From positions 15,329,156 to 15,393,155 of the forward strand of contig JARCOQ010000002.1 of the NCBI GenBank assembly GCA_029207755.1: a DNA stretch of 64,000 bases. Direction: 5' to 3'. Shown here one piece after another: positions 48,832 through 61,440 of the stretch. This DNA comes from Chamaea fasciata. Taxonomy: Eukaryota > Chordata > Aves > Passeriformes > Sylviidae. The position numbers and the translations under genes were made by a program. Every line of letters starts with the position of its first letter. The first letter of the stretch is position 1. Under the pieces are notes generated by a model that saw only the letters and a list, made by a program, of their open reading frames with translations, made no database searches and was not told the origin of the DNA.

Positions 48832-51800
48832 GGCCTCAGGATGAGGCCCAGTCTGGGTGATTCAATTACTGTCTATATCTGCTACATAAGGGGCCCCAAA
48901 AGCTCTCCCTTTTATCTTCCTGAGGTGCAACACAGGAGGGGTGTGGAAGGACCCACCAGCCCCAGATTGAGTAGCACTCTCTCCTGAACTTCATTTGTTC
49001 ATGTGCCTTAGGGAATCCATGCTCCGGCCAAGAGAGAACACCTGAGAGACCTGAAATGGGCAGCAGATGCAAAACCTGGCATTAGACCTGATGAAAGCAA
49101 GGAGAAGCAGCTCATTGAATGTGGCACAGATGGGGGAGTCTGAGGAGAGCTGTTTGGGGAGGAAGAGACTTGATCAAAGGATGAATGTCAGTGGGATGGG
49201 ATATCATTTTTCAAAGTTAGTGGAAAAGAGGTTCCCACACGTGGAGTCCCTACAGCCCCTTGACATAATACCCAGGGTCTGGCCTTGGCAGGACAGATCA
49301 TAGAGTCACCTGCCCAGCCTGAGAGAGAGGACTTCCCAATGGTGCCTTGCACACAGTGGTTTGCCCTGGTTTCTCCCCTCCCCAGTGCCCTTGACCCTAC
49401 GCTTTCTCCTTTCCCCTGTGTCTCCATTGGTTGTGGAACCCCAGTGACCAGCCCTGTCTTCCCTATAGGTCACTGACTTTACCTGCCTTTTGCACCGTCC
49501 CCATCCTTCAAGGTAATTGGCTGCTGAACCTCATACTTTAGCTTGAGCCTGGCCCTTTTTGTTCTGGATCCCCCTTTCGCACCCGGAAATAAACTTGGCT
49601 GGAACTGATCTAGTACAAAGGCCTTCTTGCCTCTCCTTGCTGAGGTAACCTCATGGCGTGTGTGGGTGTGTGAGTTTGATTGCATTGCCTGAGTTCTTCC
49701 CAAAGAGGCTTTCCACTGGAGAAGCTGACTGGGATCTGGCAGTAACTCCACTCCTAAAAAGCACACTGCAACACCCACACAAGGATTTGGTGGTGGAAAT
49801 GGGTTGGAACAGGCATGCTGCAGAGGAAGTGAGTGTAAGGCAAGGAGCCAGAACTGAACACAAATGCTAGAAATTATCAGACTCCCCACTAGTAAACATA
49901 TTTAAACCCAATTGTTATTTTTCCCTTCAAAATGAAAGCTCTTGTTTAAGCATGAATTATCAATCAATGTCATAGAGATCTGCAGTTAGATTGCACCATT
50001 GTGGAGGTTGACTTCTTGTCTGCAAATCTATGCATTTTCTGAAGGTCATTGCTTTGCCTTAGTTCTCCCTGTGTTTTTTCCTCACTTAATTATCACTGGG
50101 AGAAGAATCAGCCCCAGAACTGTCTAGTCCAGCTTTTTCCAAGTACACAACACAGGTGACATTATTTTGACAACTTATCTGTGATACTTTTTTTAGCTGT
50201 CTTGTTCTTTTTCTGGACTTTAATATGTGTTTCAAATCTTCACTGCAAAAAGTAAAAAGTAAATGAAGAGACAATTTAGATGGGCAATACGCAGGCCCTA
50301 ACAGAAGATGGAGAAGAGAAACAGTAACAAATAAACCTAAATAAATAGTCAAACTCCTAATAACTTATGTCCAAACACCAGACAACTGTAGCAGAGCAGC
50401 CAAATTAGCTGCCATACCCTGATGCTGATAGTGTAGATTAAAAAATTAAAACAAATCTGGACCAAAGAGAGGCTTTCAGCATTGGCACAACAGTTTGCTT
50501 TCTAGCCAAGACAAAAATAACATGTAATCATTTAATACCATTTCTTCAAATAAAGTTCATTTTGAGATAATAATTTCCAGATGGATGAAGGTTTATAAAC
50601 ATCTCTGCCACATGATGCATTACCACTGGGTAATAGAAAGATTAAGAGAAGGGTTTAGTCACTGGGTCTGTATCAGTAAATTAAATGTTCCCAGTGCTTA
50701 TCTCCTGAGGCCAAATGGCAAGGGAGGGTTGTGCCCACATTGTTTTCCCTTCTTGCTATTCAGAACTAAGTGGCTTCTTCTAAACTGCCTGTTTGGAGTT
50801 GTCGACTTGTGTTGCCTTCTGAGCTGTGCCTGGGAGGTTTGCGTAGAACAGTCTGATTGTCCAGACCTGAACAGTGCTAAGAGCATCCTAAAAATTAAAC
50901 CATCTGGAGAAGAGAGCACTTATGTCTGGAAAGAATCCCAGATGCTTTTTGATTTACCCATATGGACACAGGCAAAGAGAAAAAACTTTGCAGAAAACAC
51001 CACAATTCTTTCTGCATCAACCCATATTGTCCTTGAAGCTATTCTGGAAGCTCATCTAAACCTTCAGGGCTGGATTATCACAGCCAGGTTTGAAAACACA
51101 GAATCCCACACAAATGATCAAGCAACAAATGGTAATACTCAAAACCAAGTCAAGAACCTATTCAAGATGTCCATGTAGTTTGTTGGCTAATGGCTCAGCA
51201 CCATTTCTTGGATGAAATACTAGCCTTGATCTCCTTGGACCCAAAACTGCTAATCAGGCTGTCAGTGTTACACATGTGTTTGACTGCTTTGTTGGGTTGG
51301 GGCCCTGCAGAATCAACACTGGGAATGCAAGGGAAACAATGGCACTTCACACTTAGCATGGAGAACTTTGAGTGTTAATAATTATTTTTCATTTTCCTGG
51401 TTAGCATTAAGAGACAGGGCTGAAACAAATCCAGGCAGAAATCAGCCACAGTTATTAGTGTCTCAAATCTTTGTCTTGTAGGCTTCAGTCAGGTTAAAAC
51501 AACAGAACGAAGAAAGAGCTGCACATTTTTCAGATGAAGGCCCCTAAAATACATGGGATTTTAAATAAATTACTTGGGTTGGATCCAGCACTAATTATTT
51601 CCCTTCAAAACCTCAGATTTTTTTCCCTCTGCTTACAGGGGATTAGTTAGTTGTGAGTTTTTCCTCAGTTTTATCCATACCTTCTACCATGACAATATCT
51701 CCACAGATCCCACAGCTAAATGAACCATGGAGACAGTTGGATTTCATCAAGGGATGAAAGTTGGAATGTGTACAGCTCATCCTACTTCATTTTTCACCTG

Positions 51801-53733
51801 GTGGGTTGGAAGAAGAGTCCTTATCTAGGATCTTACATCTTGGGCAAATCGACTGCTGTGGAGCTAAAGCCAGAGGTGCCGCAGTTCTTAAGCTTCTCTT
51901 CTCCCCAAAAGTCCCTGCATTCCTTGGGTGTCTACATGTTGCCGGATTCTATGCAGCTCATTTACCAGGCTCCTTTTAACCTTTCAAAGCAGGAGCCGTG
52001 GAGTCAAGTAGCTCCAAAATTTCCCAGTCCTTTGGAGTTACATGTTTCTGGGGCTCTGGAACAGTCCCTTGATGGTGAAGGTGTTCCAGGGACTCTTCTG
52101 CACTATTCCACATAAAAGTATGAAATCCAGCATATTTTGAAGTGCTTATTGGAAGAGCAGATAGGCTTTGGGATTATATTTTTAACTTCATGAACAAACA
52201 CAAAAGGTAGATCTTAAAATGAAAGGTTAATACTGTCATACATCCCTGAATATTTTGATGAGATGGTGGTACTCGATGTGATTCCTCCTGATTCTGAGCC
52301 ACAGAAGCTCATCAGAAGAGGGCATCACTGCAGAAACTTGCTGAGAGGAGTCAGAAACTTATTATAATATATTTTATTTAAGTGGAAAACAAGAAATCAT
52401 GCAGGAAAGGATCCAATTTTGGTTAAAGGCCCCGGACAATCTAAAGGACTACAAGGTTATTGAATACAATTACCTTTGGGCAAGACTAAAGATCTGACTT
52501 CAGGGATTACACGTTGATGTAAATGATACAGGTGCCACTGTGGGTGTCATCTTTTTAATTTAGTGCTTTTATCTCCAAACCTGAAGTTTGGTGGGCCTGA
52601 CAACAAGGAAAAGGGAGAAATTGGAATTTTACAGTCCACTGGATTTGCCATTTCCATGGTAATAGATGTCAATCCAAATGCATCTGGAGGTTCCTGGGTA
52701 TCTGAAGGGAGATTCTGACAAAGATTTTCAATGGTTGAATCACCTTGCTGCCAGTTTTCAAAGGCTGCATGTCTGGAGGACTTAACAAATATCTGCTGTC
52801 TTCTCCTCCTTCCCAACTGAAGAGATGACAGGCTGGGCCAGCCCATCTGGGGCAAGATGGGACCCATGTTCCCTGTCTGGAGAGCAGAGTATCACCAATT
52901 CCCAGTCTGAATGCATGCTGAAACTCAGGATCATGCCCAAACTGTTTCTTGAAAACATTTAATCTTGACTGTAAGAACAGTTGTGGATGAGTCTCTGTTA
53001 CTGATCCCTCAATATGTTTCTCATGAGTTGATATTCTGGAAAAACTTAACAACTATCCCATTAACTGTTAAACCCTGCATGGTTTTATCTCAAAGACTTT
53101 GTGAGATATCAAATCCACTGCTGCCAAGTTGAATGCCAGGTCTTAGGCAGGTGGGAGAAGCCATGAGCCTGTTGAGCCATGAGTCCCTTAAACTACATAA
53201 CCCAGCAAAGAGTGTAAATATCTTACTCTATCATCTCTGCATGTAAAAATCTCCCCAACTTTCCTTCTTCACCCTCCACTGACATGACAGATGTTTTTTG
53301 ACACCTTCCCAGTTTCATCAGGTCAGTTCTCAGTAGGCTGGAAATCTCTGTTTCCCATATAGCCCCCCAAAATACAAACAAATATCATCTGTGGTGGCTC
53401 TGAGCAGTGGAAAGGTATATGTTCTGTTATGGATTCATGTTTACATTACTACTGGGAGCACACTAGGTGGCTTCATATTTTTGGAGTTTTTAGTTCTCTT
53501 GCACATGGCATAGTTTTGTAACCCAGCACAAATACTGGAACTCTTTTTGACAAGGAGTGGCTTAGAAGGGCCCCAAACCTCCTCTGCTCTCTCTGGATTT
53601 TACAAGCCAACAGTTATGCATTTTCCACTCCAACATTTCTTCCACAACCAGGATCTCTCTTTCATGTCCTTCTCCCCAGGTAATCTCTGCTAGGTGTGTA
53701 GTCCCATCTCATGCTGGCATGACAAAGGAGAAT
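48832..53733. other. intergenic, no supported gene
   Basis: Contains an LTR-like tail at about 49300-49655 (listed separately) and a 197-codon + frame at 50585-51178 with no recognisable domain or splice context. Otherwise AT-rich and repeat-free. Confidence 0.4.
49300..49655 (+). mobile_element. possible LTR remnant (R-U5-like)
   Basis: AATAAA (49588-49593) lies about 125 bases after a weak TATA (ctatagg, 49462), followed by a pyrimidine-rich tail and 'gctgaggtaacctca'. This resembles an R-U5 region, but neither end nor a duplication could be fixed. Confidence 0.25.
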
Positions 53734-54290
53734 ATAGAATCACAGAATGGTATAGGTTAGAAGGGGCCATTGAAGATCATTCAGTTCTAGCCCTTTGCCA
53801 CGGGAAGGACACCTTCAACTAGACCAGGTTGCTCCAAGTCCCATCTTACCTGACCATGAACACTTCCAGGAATGGGGCAGCCACAGCTTCTCTGGGCAAC
53901 CTGTGCCAGGGCCTCACCATCCTCACAGGGAAAAATTTCCTCCAATATCCAATCTAACCCTGCCTTCAGTGAGAAGCCATTCCTCCTTGTCCTATCATTC
54001 TATTTTGTTTTCACAAGTCTCTCTCCAGCACTTTTGGAGCCCCTTTAGGCACTGGAGGGGGAGTCTAAGGTCTTCCCTGGAGCCTTCTTTTCTTGAGGCT
54101 AAACACACCCAGCTCTTCCAGAGCAGAGGGGCTCCAGTTCTTGAAGTATCTCCATGGCCTCCTCTGGACTCACTTCAGTAGCTCCATGTCCTTCTGATGC
54201 TGGGGGTCCCAGATCTGGAGGTCACTCTTCTGGTGGGTTCTCACCAGAGCTGAATAGTTTGGGACAATTACCTACCTTGACCTGGTACAA
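53734..54290 (-). mobile_element. CR1 LINE fragment, ~560 bp
   Basis: The inverted 3' end (tagaatcacagaatggtata) is followed by the whole 3' region and then 'ctccatgtccttctgatgct', 'gtgggttctcaccagagctg' and 'caattacctaccttgacctg', which belong to the end of ORF2 read backwards. The 128-codon frame at 53795-54181 is antisense to it. Confidence 0.9.
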
Positions 54291-55162
54291 GGCTCTGAAG
54301 TAATTACACTGTGCTGCTGCAAATGCAGGTGAACTCTTTGCTATGTGTTTTATGCTGCTCCTCTCTGTCATTAGAGACTTCACTGTCTCTTCAGTAACAC
54401 CAAGCATGTGAAAATTTCACATAATGCATAGACAAACAACCCAGTGCACTTGCTAATCAAACCAGTCTCAACTGTTGGCAGAAGAATGCTCTTGCTGATT
54501 TGGCATGTGGGTCATGAAGGTTACTTTCCATGGAACACATATTTGCTGCTGCCAAGTTTGGGAGCAGTCTACAGCACCACTGAAACCAGAGAAGTATCTG
54601 GAATAAGGTTTCTCTTGGTGGGCAGTGTCTTGCAGAGCTTCTTTCTTCGTGTTTTGGGTTTTTTTTTTCATCAGTGAACCACTAAGACCCAGAAGTGACC
54701 TTTCCAGAAATTGATGCTTCTCCTACCCACTACCAAGCTTATTGCAGAACAGAGCTTGTTGTGCTGTGTTGGAAAAGGGGGGGTTAATATCTGCAGAACG
54801 GCTGTGACCTCAGGAGAGCCTGAGAGCAGGGAATGGGTGGCTTTGTTTCGTTTTCATTGGAAATGGGAAGAATTGATTTTGTCTTGACACTCACCATGCT
54901 ACCAAAGGGCTCAGAAATTTACCAGCCAAACTTCACTGAAGACCAGGGAAAAAAAATTAAATTTGTTCAACCAATGTGTGAGATTTGCAGCAGAGTGATG
55001 GAAGCCTGGAGGGAAGGTGTGCATGGTGAAGGCAGCACACACAGGTTGTGCTCTGAGACTGAATTTTATGGCTGTCAGCTAATCTGTCTGTGGGCAGATT
55101 GCCTAGCTCGTGTTACCAGGAGTAGGATGCAAGAATGGCCCATAATTGGAAGCAGACTATGG
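54291..55162. other. intergenic, nothing recognised
   Basis: A G7 run at about 54778-54784. A 193-codon frame (54833-55414) begins here and runs into the next LTR; it has no domain. Confidence 0.4.
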
Positions 55163-55167
55163 CCCAT

Positions 55168-56101
55168 TGTTGGGGTTAGAATTTTTACTTTTGTTTCTTT
55201 CCCTCATGGAATTTTGTGCCATATGTTGCTAGGAAACAATAACTTCCAATACTTAAGAAAACAAAAATGTAGCTGGGTGTCACAACATTCCATTGAAATG
55301 GCCCTGGCTGGGGGCAGGTTGCAAGTGATAACGCAAGAGAAAAGGCAATTCCAGAAGCTTGGGGCTAGGTTTTTGGTCAGTCCCATCTCCATGTTCAGAG
55401 GAGGAAGGAGCTGATTGCTTTTTTCCCTGCTAACTGACTGTGTGGAGCTCAGAACCAGCACATGTGCTGCGAAAACATTGGGATTGCTTCCTGCCGGACC
55501 CTCTACCAGCAGCATGTTGCCATGGCTACTCCTGTGTGTTGTACTCTGAGATCCCAGTCAGCTGCAGTTTTCCTGCACTGCAAATCTGCTTCATTCTTTT
55601 TTTTTGTTCCCTGGCCATATGTGGGTGGGGGAGGTCCAGAGCCGGCGTGTGGGGTGTCCTTGTACAGGCCACCTCTGTGCAGTAGCCCAGCAATTGCAAC
55701 CAGCTGCTGCCTGTGACTTCAAGTCTCAGCCAAGCTGCCATTAACCTTGTGGTCTCCAAGCTGGAACTGCGGCTCCACCTGCCCTGCCCACCAGGAGCCA
55801 CCAGCGCCCCTGCCAGCTGTGTCCATAACTAAACTGAAGGGGAAATTGCTTAAAGAGCGGGGCAGAGACTGTTTATTGGGTTTTCTTTTCTTTTTTTGTT
55901 TGTCGTTGTTGCCGTTGTTGTTTGTTTGCCTTGTTATACACATACATACTAGTAAAGAACTGTAATTCCTTTTCCCATATCTTTGCCTGAAAGCCCCTGA
56001 ATTTCAAAGTTATAATAATTCAGAGGAAAAGGGGTCATATTCTCCATTTCAAGGGAGGTTCCTGCCTCCCTTTGCAGACACTAGTCTTTCAAACTGAGAC
56101 A
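55168..56101. mobile_element. solo LTR (TGTCTTGG family, inverted) with 5-bp duplication
   Basis: Starts tgttggggttagaatt and ends ctttcaaactgagaca, the reverse complement of the termini at 32.4 kb. The exact duplication cccat is at 55163-55167 and 56102-56106. It shares 'ggacacagct...ggggcgctggtggctcc' (complement, near 55785-55830) with the 16.1 kb copy. Length 934 bp; no internal genes. Relative to 16.1 and 32.4 kb it lies in the opposite direction. Confidence 0.92.
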
Positions 56102-56106
56102 CCCAT

Positions 56107-58120
56107 AAACTGGATCTCCTGACAGCTTGCTGGAGTCAATTCCTTGCCCCTTGAAAGGAAGCAGCTCAAGGGCAGCTCCTTCTTGAACCCAGTGACTTTG
56201 TCCCCTTTTTGGAAGAGGGAGATGTTGGGACCTGCCCCATGTTTCCCCTCACAAATGCCTTTGATCACAAAATTCTACTGTGCACAAAATCTTTCCTCAA
56301 ACTCAACTTTTTTTTGATGAAAATTTGACTCTTTCAGCAAACCTTCATAATTTCTCAACTCCACAGAAGACTATATTCCCCAAATCAAAGAATACAAATA
56401 GCAGCCCTAGAACAGATGATCACACAAAGACCAGGAAGGGCAGGGAAGCTGGTAATACGGCTTTACCAGATTCTAAGGGGACCCTGGTTGTCAGTTTCTG
56501 GTTGTGCAGGTGGTTATCATTCCCAAAATCCACAGTGACTATCCTTGCTCCCTTTCTCATGGTGTTCTGTAAAGTACAGGGAAATATTCACTAGGAGCAG
56601 AATGAAATGGAAAAATTGAACAATCATCAGATAAACTCTCCCTGAAAAAAATTATCATAGGGAATAATAACATGGCAAAATTTAATGCCAGTTTTCATTT
56701 TCAGTGGGAGAAAGTCCTTTTATAGTGTCCCATTCTGCCATAAAAGGGAGAGTTGAGAAGGATGTTTTTAATAGATTTCTCCGACAAAAGAAAGTGCAAA
56801 CATGGTAATATTATATCTGAGAACCATTTATTGACAAAAAAGGGTTAGTGTTCCTACTAAAGGGGGATAGGAAAAGGAGCAGAGAGAGGAAAGAGAGGCT
56901 CTTTATTGGCATCAGCCTAGCAGGTGGAGTGTGTGTACTGCAAACAGTGGTGCATTTGCTTCACTCACGTGGTGGGCTGGGCACAATTTCCAAATATTCC
57001 TTCTGTTGGCAGAGAACAAGCTGCCGTCATCATGGGCACAGTCCTGGAACAGCTGCAGGTTCTCAGGGTTGGGATACTGCAACTGTGGGCACGACCAAGT
57101 GCAGGTGGTGGTGGCAGGTTGGTCACTATGGGCTACTGCTACGGCAAGCTGGTGCAGGCTGGCAGCGCAGGAAACACAGCAGCAGCGGTGGTGGTTACAG
57201 TTGGGTTCAAGTGGGCTTGTTTTGCGGGCTTGGCTGGGTGCAGGTTGGTGGCAGCAGCTGTGGGTGGGATGCATGAGGGGGATGGCTGGCTGCAGCAGCA
57301 CCCACTCCATAGGGGACACAGTGGAACACGAGGTTGTTGCAATGACAAGCTCATTAGTGGGAACCATGACGCAGGGAAGCAGGACCAGGGAGGAAAAGGT
57401 AATGGGGGGAGGGTGGCCAAGCAGACCCTGCAGGCGAGCCACTGCTCCCTCCAATCAACCCAAAGCAAAATGCCCCTCATTGTGTTGCAGTAAGCTGCTT
57501 TAAGTGCTAAGGCTCCTCCTACAGCCACACTTCGCGGGCATGTTTGGCAGGTATTCTTTTTGGGCATCCAAACATTTGCCCCACCGGCAAGTGTGGGGGC
57601 ATCACTCAGGGTTTGATTGTGGAGGCTGTGTCTGCTCTGGTTGGCTGCTAGGAGAAGCCTCCTCGAGGACAGGGCTACCAGCACAGGAATCTTTCACTTC
57701 ATGTATAACATAAGTTGAAGCAAAAATAAAAATCAGATTGGTCCCTCTCAACAACTAGATACATCTAGTAAAAACCATTCCTATACCTTTCCCTGCCTCT
57801 ATTGCTGGTGCTCCTGCATAAGCCTTTCAGCATCCGTTCATTCAAAATCCCTTCTTCTTCCCGCCTCCTGCAATCTTAAGATTGGTAAGGATGGAAACCT
57901 TTGAAGTTTGTACCCCATAGTCATGGCTGGTGGAAAGGTTGCCTCTGTCCTTCAGGAGGACATCACACATAGGTGAGAGGGACCCAAAGATAGTTCCTTC
58001 TTGTGGGCATGTTAAACCATACAGATCTGCCATGCCTCAGCTTGAGGGAACATATTGAGCATCACAATATGGCTCGATAACACTGTGCCATGTTGAGAAG
58101 TTGAGATGTTGTGAGTGTCT
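56107..58120. other. intergenic, with an open-frame-rich GC block
   Basis: Outside the block at 56848-57684 (listed separately) nothing was recognised. Confidence 0.4.
56848..57684. other. GC-rich, stop-poor block, unassigned
   Basis: At least five frames on both strands stay open for 140-190 codons (for example 56924-57493 and 56931-57503 on +, 56912-57454 and 57139-57684 on -). The + strand is rich in GGT/TGG/GCAGG words, giving Trp-, Gly- and Val-rich or, on the other strand, Pro-, Thr- and Cys-rich products. Simultaneous opening in many frames argues for composition rather than coding. It could be the U3 of an unrecognised LTR. No ends were found. Confidence 0.3.
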
Positions 58121-58270
58121 GATCCCTAGAAGTACTGGAGGTCATTTTGGACAGGGCTTGGAGCAACCTGGTCTAGTGGAAGGTGTCTCTGCCTATGGCA
58201 GGAGGTTAGTACTGAATGATCTTTAGGGTCCCTTTCAACCCAAACTATTTTGTGATACTATGATTCTGTG
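58121..58270 (+). mobile_element. CR1 3'-end fragment
   Basis: Contains 'cagggcttggagcaacctgg', 'tctagtggaaggtgtctctg' and 'tagggtccctttcaaccc', ending 'gatactatgattctgtg' in sense order. Confidence 0.9.
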
Positions 58271-59494
58271 TCTGGAGAACAGATTGCTTTTAGGCAACCC
58301 ATTGATCAGGCAGGGCTTTTGGCTGAGTTTTGAGGTGCACTAGGGGACAGGTTTGGAGCACACCATTCCTTATATCAACCTCATTTGAGGTACAGGAGTC
58401 CAGTCACTGGCACATGATCCAGCCACCCTCATACACCCCTAAGGGCCTTTGGGCATCATGTGGTTGATGCTGAGCAGTGAATTGGCCAGAAGGTCCTTGC
58501 AAGGTTCATGGTTGTTGGACTCTAGATATGGTCTAACACTTTACATTTGGTAAAGCTGATTAATTAGGAAGAGTACTTCAGTCTGGGTACACTGGTGTGG
58601 CCATGCCTCAAAGGTGCATAAACATGGTGGTAAAGGAGCTCACTGTACAGGTCAGCCTGTGCTTCGCCATAAGATCAGAGGTCACAGCCACTGCTTCTGT
58701 CCTACCTCTGACATCACCTCTCTGTGTGACCCTGGACTACTCTGCTCAGATTCTTTATCTGTCAGATTGGGACAATAATGACTGGCTGCCTCACAAGGGA
58801 TGCTTACAAGTTCACCTCACAGCTATGGTCCCACCACAGTGTTAAGGGGTGGTTGGGTTCATTGAAGATCTGACGGAGTTTGTGTTTTCCCTTTGCAAGA
58901 GTAGATGGAGCATCACCCCAGGTGTCCCAGCAAATCTTCCAGCTTGCTTTCTGCTTTTGTGATGAAAGGGGGCATGTTAGCCCTAGAAAATGCATGTGAC
59001 ACAAGAAAGAGGAGAGTGCTGGGAAAGGTCTTTTCTGCAAAATTAGTTTTGCTAAGTTCACAAGGTGCCGAAGGCTATTAATTCTGCATGCTCTGGTAAT
59101 ATGAGATTGCAAACAAAGTTTCAATATACCTTTCTACAGTGCCATTTATCAGCCTCCATTCTTTTTCCCTTCTATTTTTTTCCACGTATTTTCCCCATTT
59201 CCCATTCCTCCCCCCCCCCCCCCCCCCCCTTATCTCATTCCTATGCTTAGTCTCCTGGATTTACTCCCATTCTTTAGATTGTCTTATTAATTTTGCTCTC
59301 TTTTCAAAGGAAAAATCCTAGTCTTGTGGGCTAAAGACTTTACAACATTATCTCATAGTCCTGGATTTAAAATGCCTCACTGAGGGTCTATAATGTACTG
59401 ACATGGAAAGACTAGACTTATTATTAAACTAGTCATCTAAGAATTTTTATGAACTTCAGAGCTCTGAAATCTTTTCTAGCCACATGGCATGGAT
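58271..59494. other. intergenic, with a poly-C run
   Basis: No gene was recognised. The T/C-rich stretch around 59160-59230 includes C20. Confidence 0.4.
59210..59229. repeat. poly-C run, 20 bases
   Basis: Uninterrupted C20 (G20 on the other strand), flanked by pyrimidine-rich sequence. Confidence 0.95.
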
Positions 59495-59814
59495 TGTTGA
59501 GGCATTAGCAGCCACCAGCAAAAAGCTACTGTGGCTGGACATATCAGCTTTGTAAACAACTTGGAGCAGGTGTTTACAAGCAGCAAAGATGAATGAGCCA
59601 ATTAGCTGGGTGCAGAGAAATGGGATGCATGCAACAGCAGTTGGTGAGATCTATCTACCTGGTTCCTCCCAGGTTTGTTCCTTGTGCATTGGCCAGGTTA
59701 GAGGTCCCAAAGTATAAAACATGGTATTAGAAAATATCTTCAATAAAATAAGATTGCTAGGAGTTGGGATGCAACTGTATACTTGCCTTAGTCTCTGTTT
59801 TGACTACTGCTACA
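59495..59814 (+). mobile_element. probable short LTR
   Basis: Candidate termini are tgttgaggcatt and tgactactgctaca. TATA (tataaaa, 59713-59719) and AATAAA (59742-59747) are only 30 bases apart, with about 67 bases to the end, as in the candidate at 48.5 kb. The flanks (atggat and tactga) do not match, so the boundaries are provisional. Confidence 0.5.
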
Positions 59815-60130
59815 TACTGAGTGAGTAGGAGATCAAAACCAACATGGCTATGCTGCATTATTATGACAGACTGGTCTGGTTAAGATGAGATGCTGCTGCA
59901 CCTCTCATTTTAAGACCTTTTCTTATGTTGCTTACAAATATCTTTTGCCAGGTAAAAGTGTATTCAGTGTATAGCATTAGGAAATCATTAGGAAATTAGG
60001 AAATAATGTGTGACAAATTTGGTGATCTATGATGGGTCTACAGAGTTTGTGGATAGATCCAGAGTGACTGACATCATCTGCCTGGATTTCCACAAAACGT
60101 TTTACACTGTCCAACACAACAACTGTAGCA

Positions 60131-60157
60131 ATGTCCAGCTGGTTTACAGCTGGACAT
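60131..60157. repeat. perfect 11-bp hairpin inside the interrupted CR1
   Basis: atgtccagctg (60131-60141) and cagctggacat (60147-60157) are exact reverse complements around the 5-base loop gttta. A 21-base direct repeat, ggtttacattagccaat at 60159 and 60180, follows. Confidence 0.9.
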
Positions 60158-61172
60158 TGGTTTACATTAGCCAATTACTGGTTTACATTAGCCAATCCCA
60201 TCCAAGCCCTGGATGCAGATACACCACTGGCCAGAGATCTGGGTGGTGGAGAGATTCCCAACCAATAGGCTTTCCAAGCCCAGGAAATTCAAACTCACTC
60301 TAAAAGAGAGCTTGGAACAATAAATCAGGCTGTTGCTCAGAACTCAGGAGTTACTGTGTTGAGCATCTGTCTCTAACCTGGGGCCCTCATGTTACAAATG
60401 ACCATGACTCCAAACTGGGGAGTGGATTTGATGGATGGATCACTTGGTGGATAAAGAGCTGGCTGGATGGCTGCACGCAGAGTTATGATCAACGGCTCAT
60501 CGTCCACATGGAGACCAGTGACGAGTGGGGTCCCTTGTCACTGGTGCTGAGGGTGATACTGTTCAACAGCTTTGTTGGCAATATGGACAGTGGGACCTCA
60601 GTGGCACCCTCAGCATGTTCACTGACTACACTGAGCTGTGTGCTGCAGTCATGCACCGGAGAGAAGGGATGGCATCCAGAGTCACCTAGACAGGCTGGAG
60701 AGGTGGGTCTGTGTGAACCTCATGAAGTTCAACAAACGTTCTACACCTGGGTCATGCCAGTCCCAGGCACAGCTACAGGTGGGCAGAGAAGGGACAGAGA
60801 GCAACCCTGTGGGGAGGCACTTGTGGGTAATGGTTGATGAAACACTCACCATGAGCTTGCAGTGAGTGCTCCCAGCCCAAAAATCCAACAAAATTCTGGG
60901 CTGCATCCATAGAAGCACAGCCAGCAGGTCAAGGGAGGCGATTCTCCCCCTCTACTCTGCTCTTGTGAGATCTTACCTAAAGTACTGCATCCAGTTCTGC
61001 TGCCCCTAAAACAGAGAGGGACATGGAACTTCTGGAACAAGCCCAGAGGAGGTCCTAAAGTTGATGAGGGGAATGGAGCACCTCCCCCATAGAGACAGGC
61101 TGAGAGAATTGAGGCTGTTCAGCCTGGAGAAGAGAAAGTTGTGGGGCAACCTCCTAGCACCTTCCAGTATTT

Positions 61173-61440
61173 AAGGAAGCCAGGAGGTTCATCACGAACT
61201 GTGGTGAGAGGACAAGGGGATATGGATTCAAACTCTAATAGGGGAAATTTAGATCAGATGTTAGAAAAAAATTAGTTACTGGGAGGGTGGTGATGCCCTG
61301 GCCCCTTCTGAAGGAAGCCAGGAGGTTCATCACAAACTGTGGTGAGAGGACAAGGGGATATGGGTTCAAACTCCAATAGGGGAAATTTAGATTAGATGTT
61401 AGAAAAAAATTAGTTACTGTGAGGGTGGTGAGGCCCTGGC
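61173..61440 (+). repeat. 138-bp tandem duplication within CR1
   Basis: aaggaagccaggaggttcat starts at 61173 and again at 61311, and 'gccctggc' blocks at 61295 and 61433 keep the same 138-base offset. The copies differ at only a few positions, so the duplication is much younger than the CR1 itself. Confidence 0.9.

Noticed and set aside
48838..49663. LTR spanning a tgaggt start to a gaggtaacctca end
   Set aside because: Only six terminal bases pair and the flanks do not match. Only the R-U5-like tail is kept, as a weak candidate.
53795..54181. 128-codon frame
   Set aside because: Antisense read-through of the CR1 at 53734-54290.
54833..55414. 193-codon + strand open frame
   Set aside because: It runs across the boundary of a solo LTR at 55168 and has no domain, so it cannot be an old gene.
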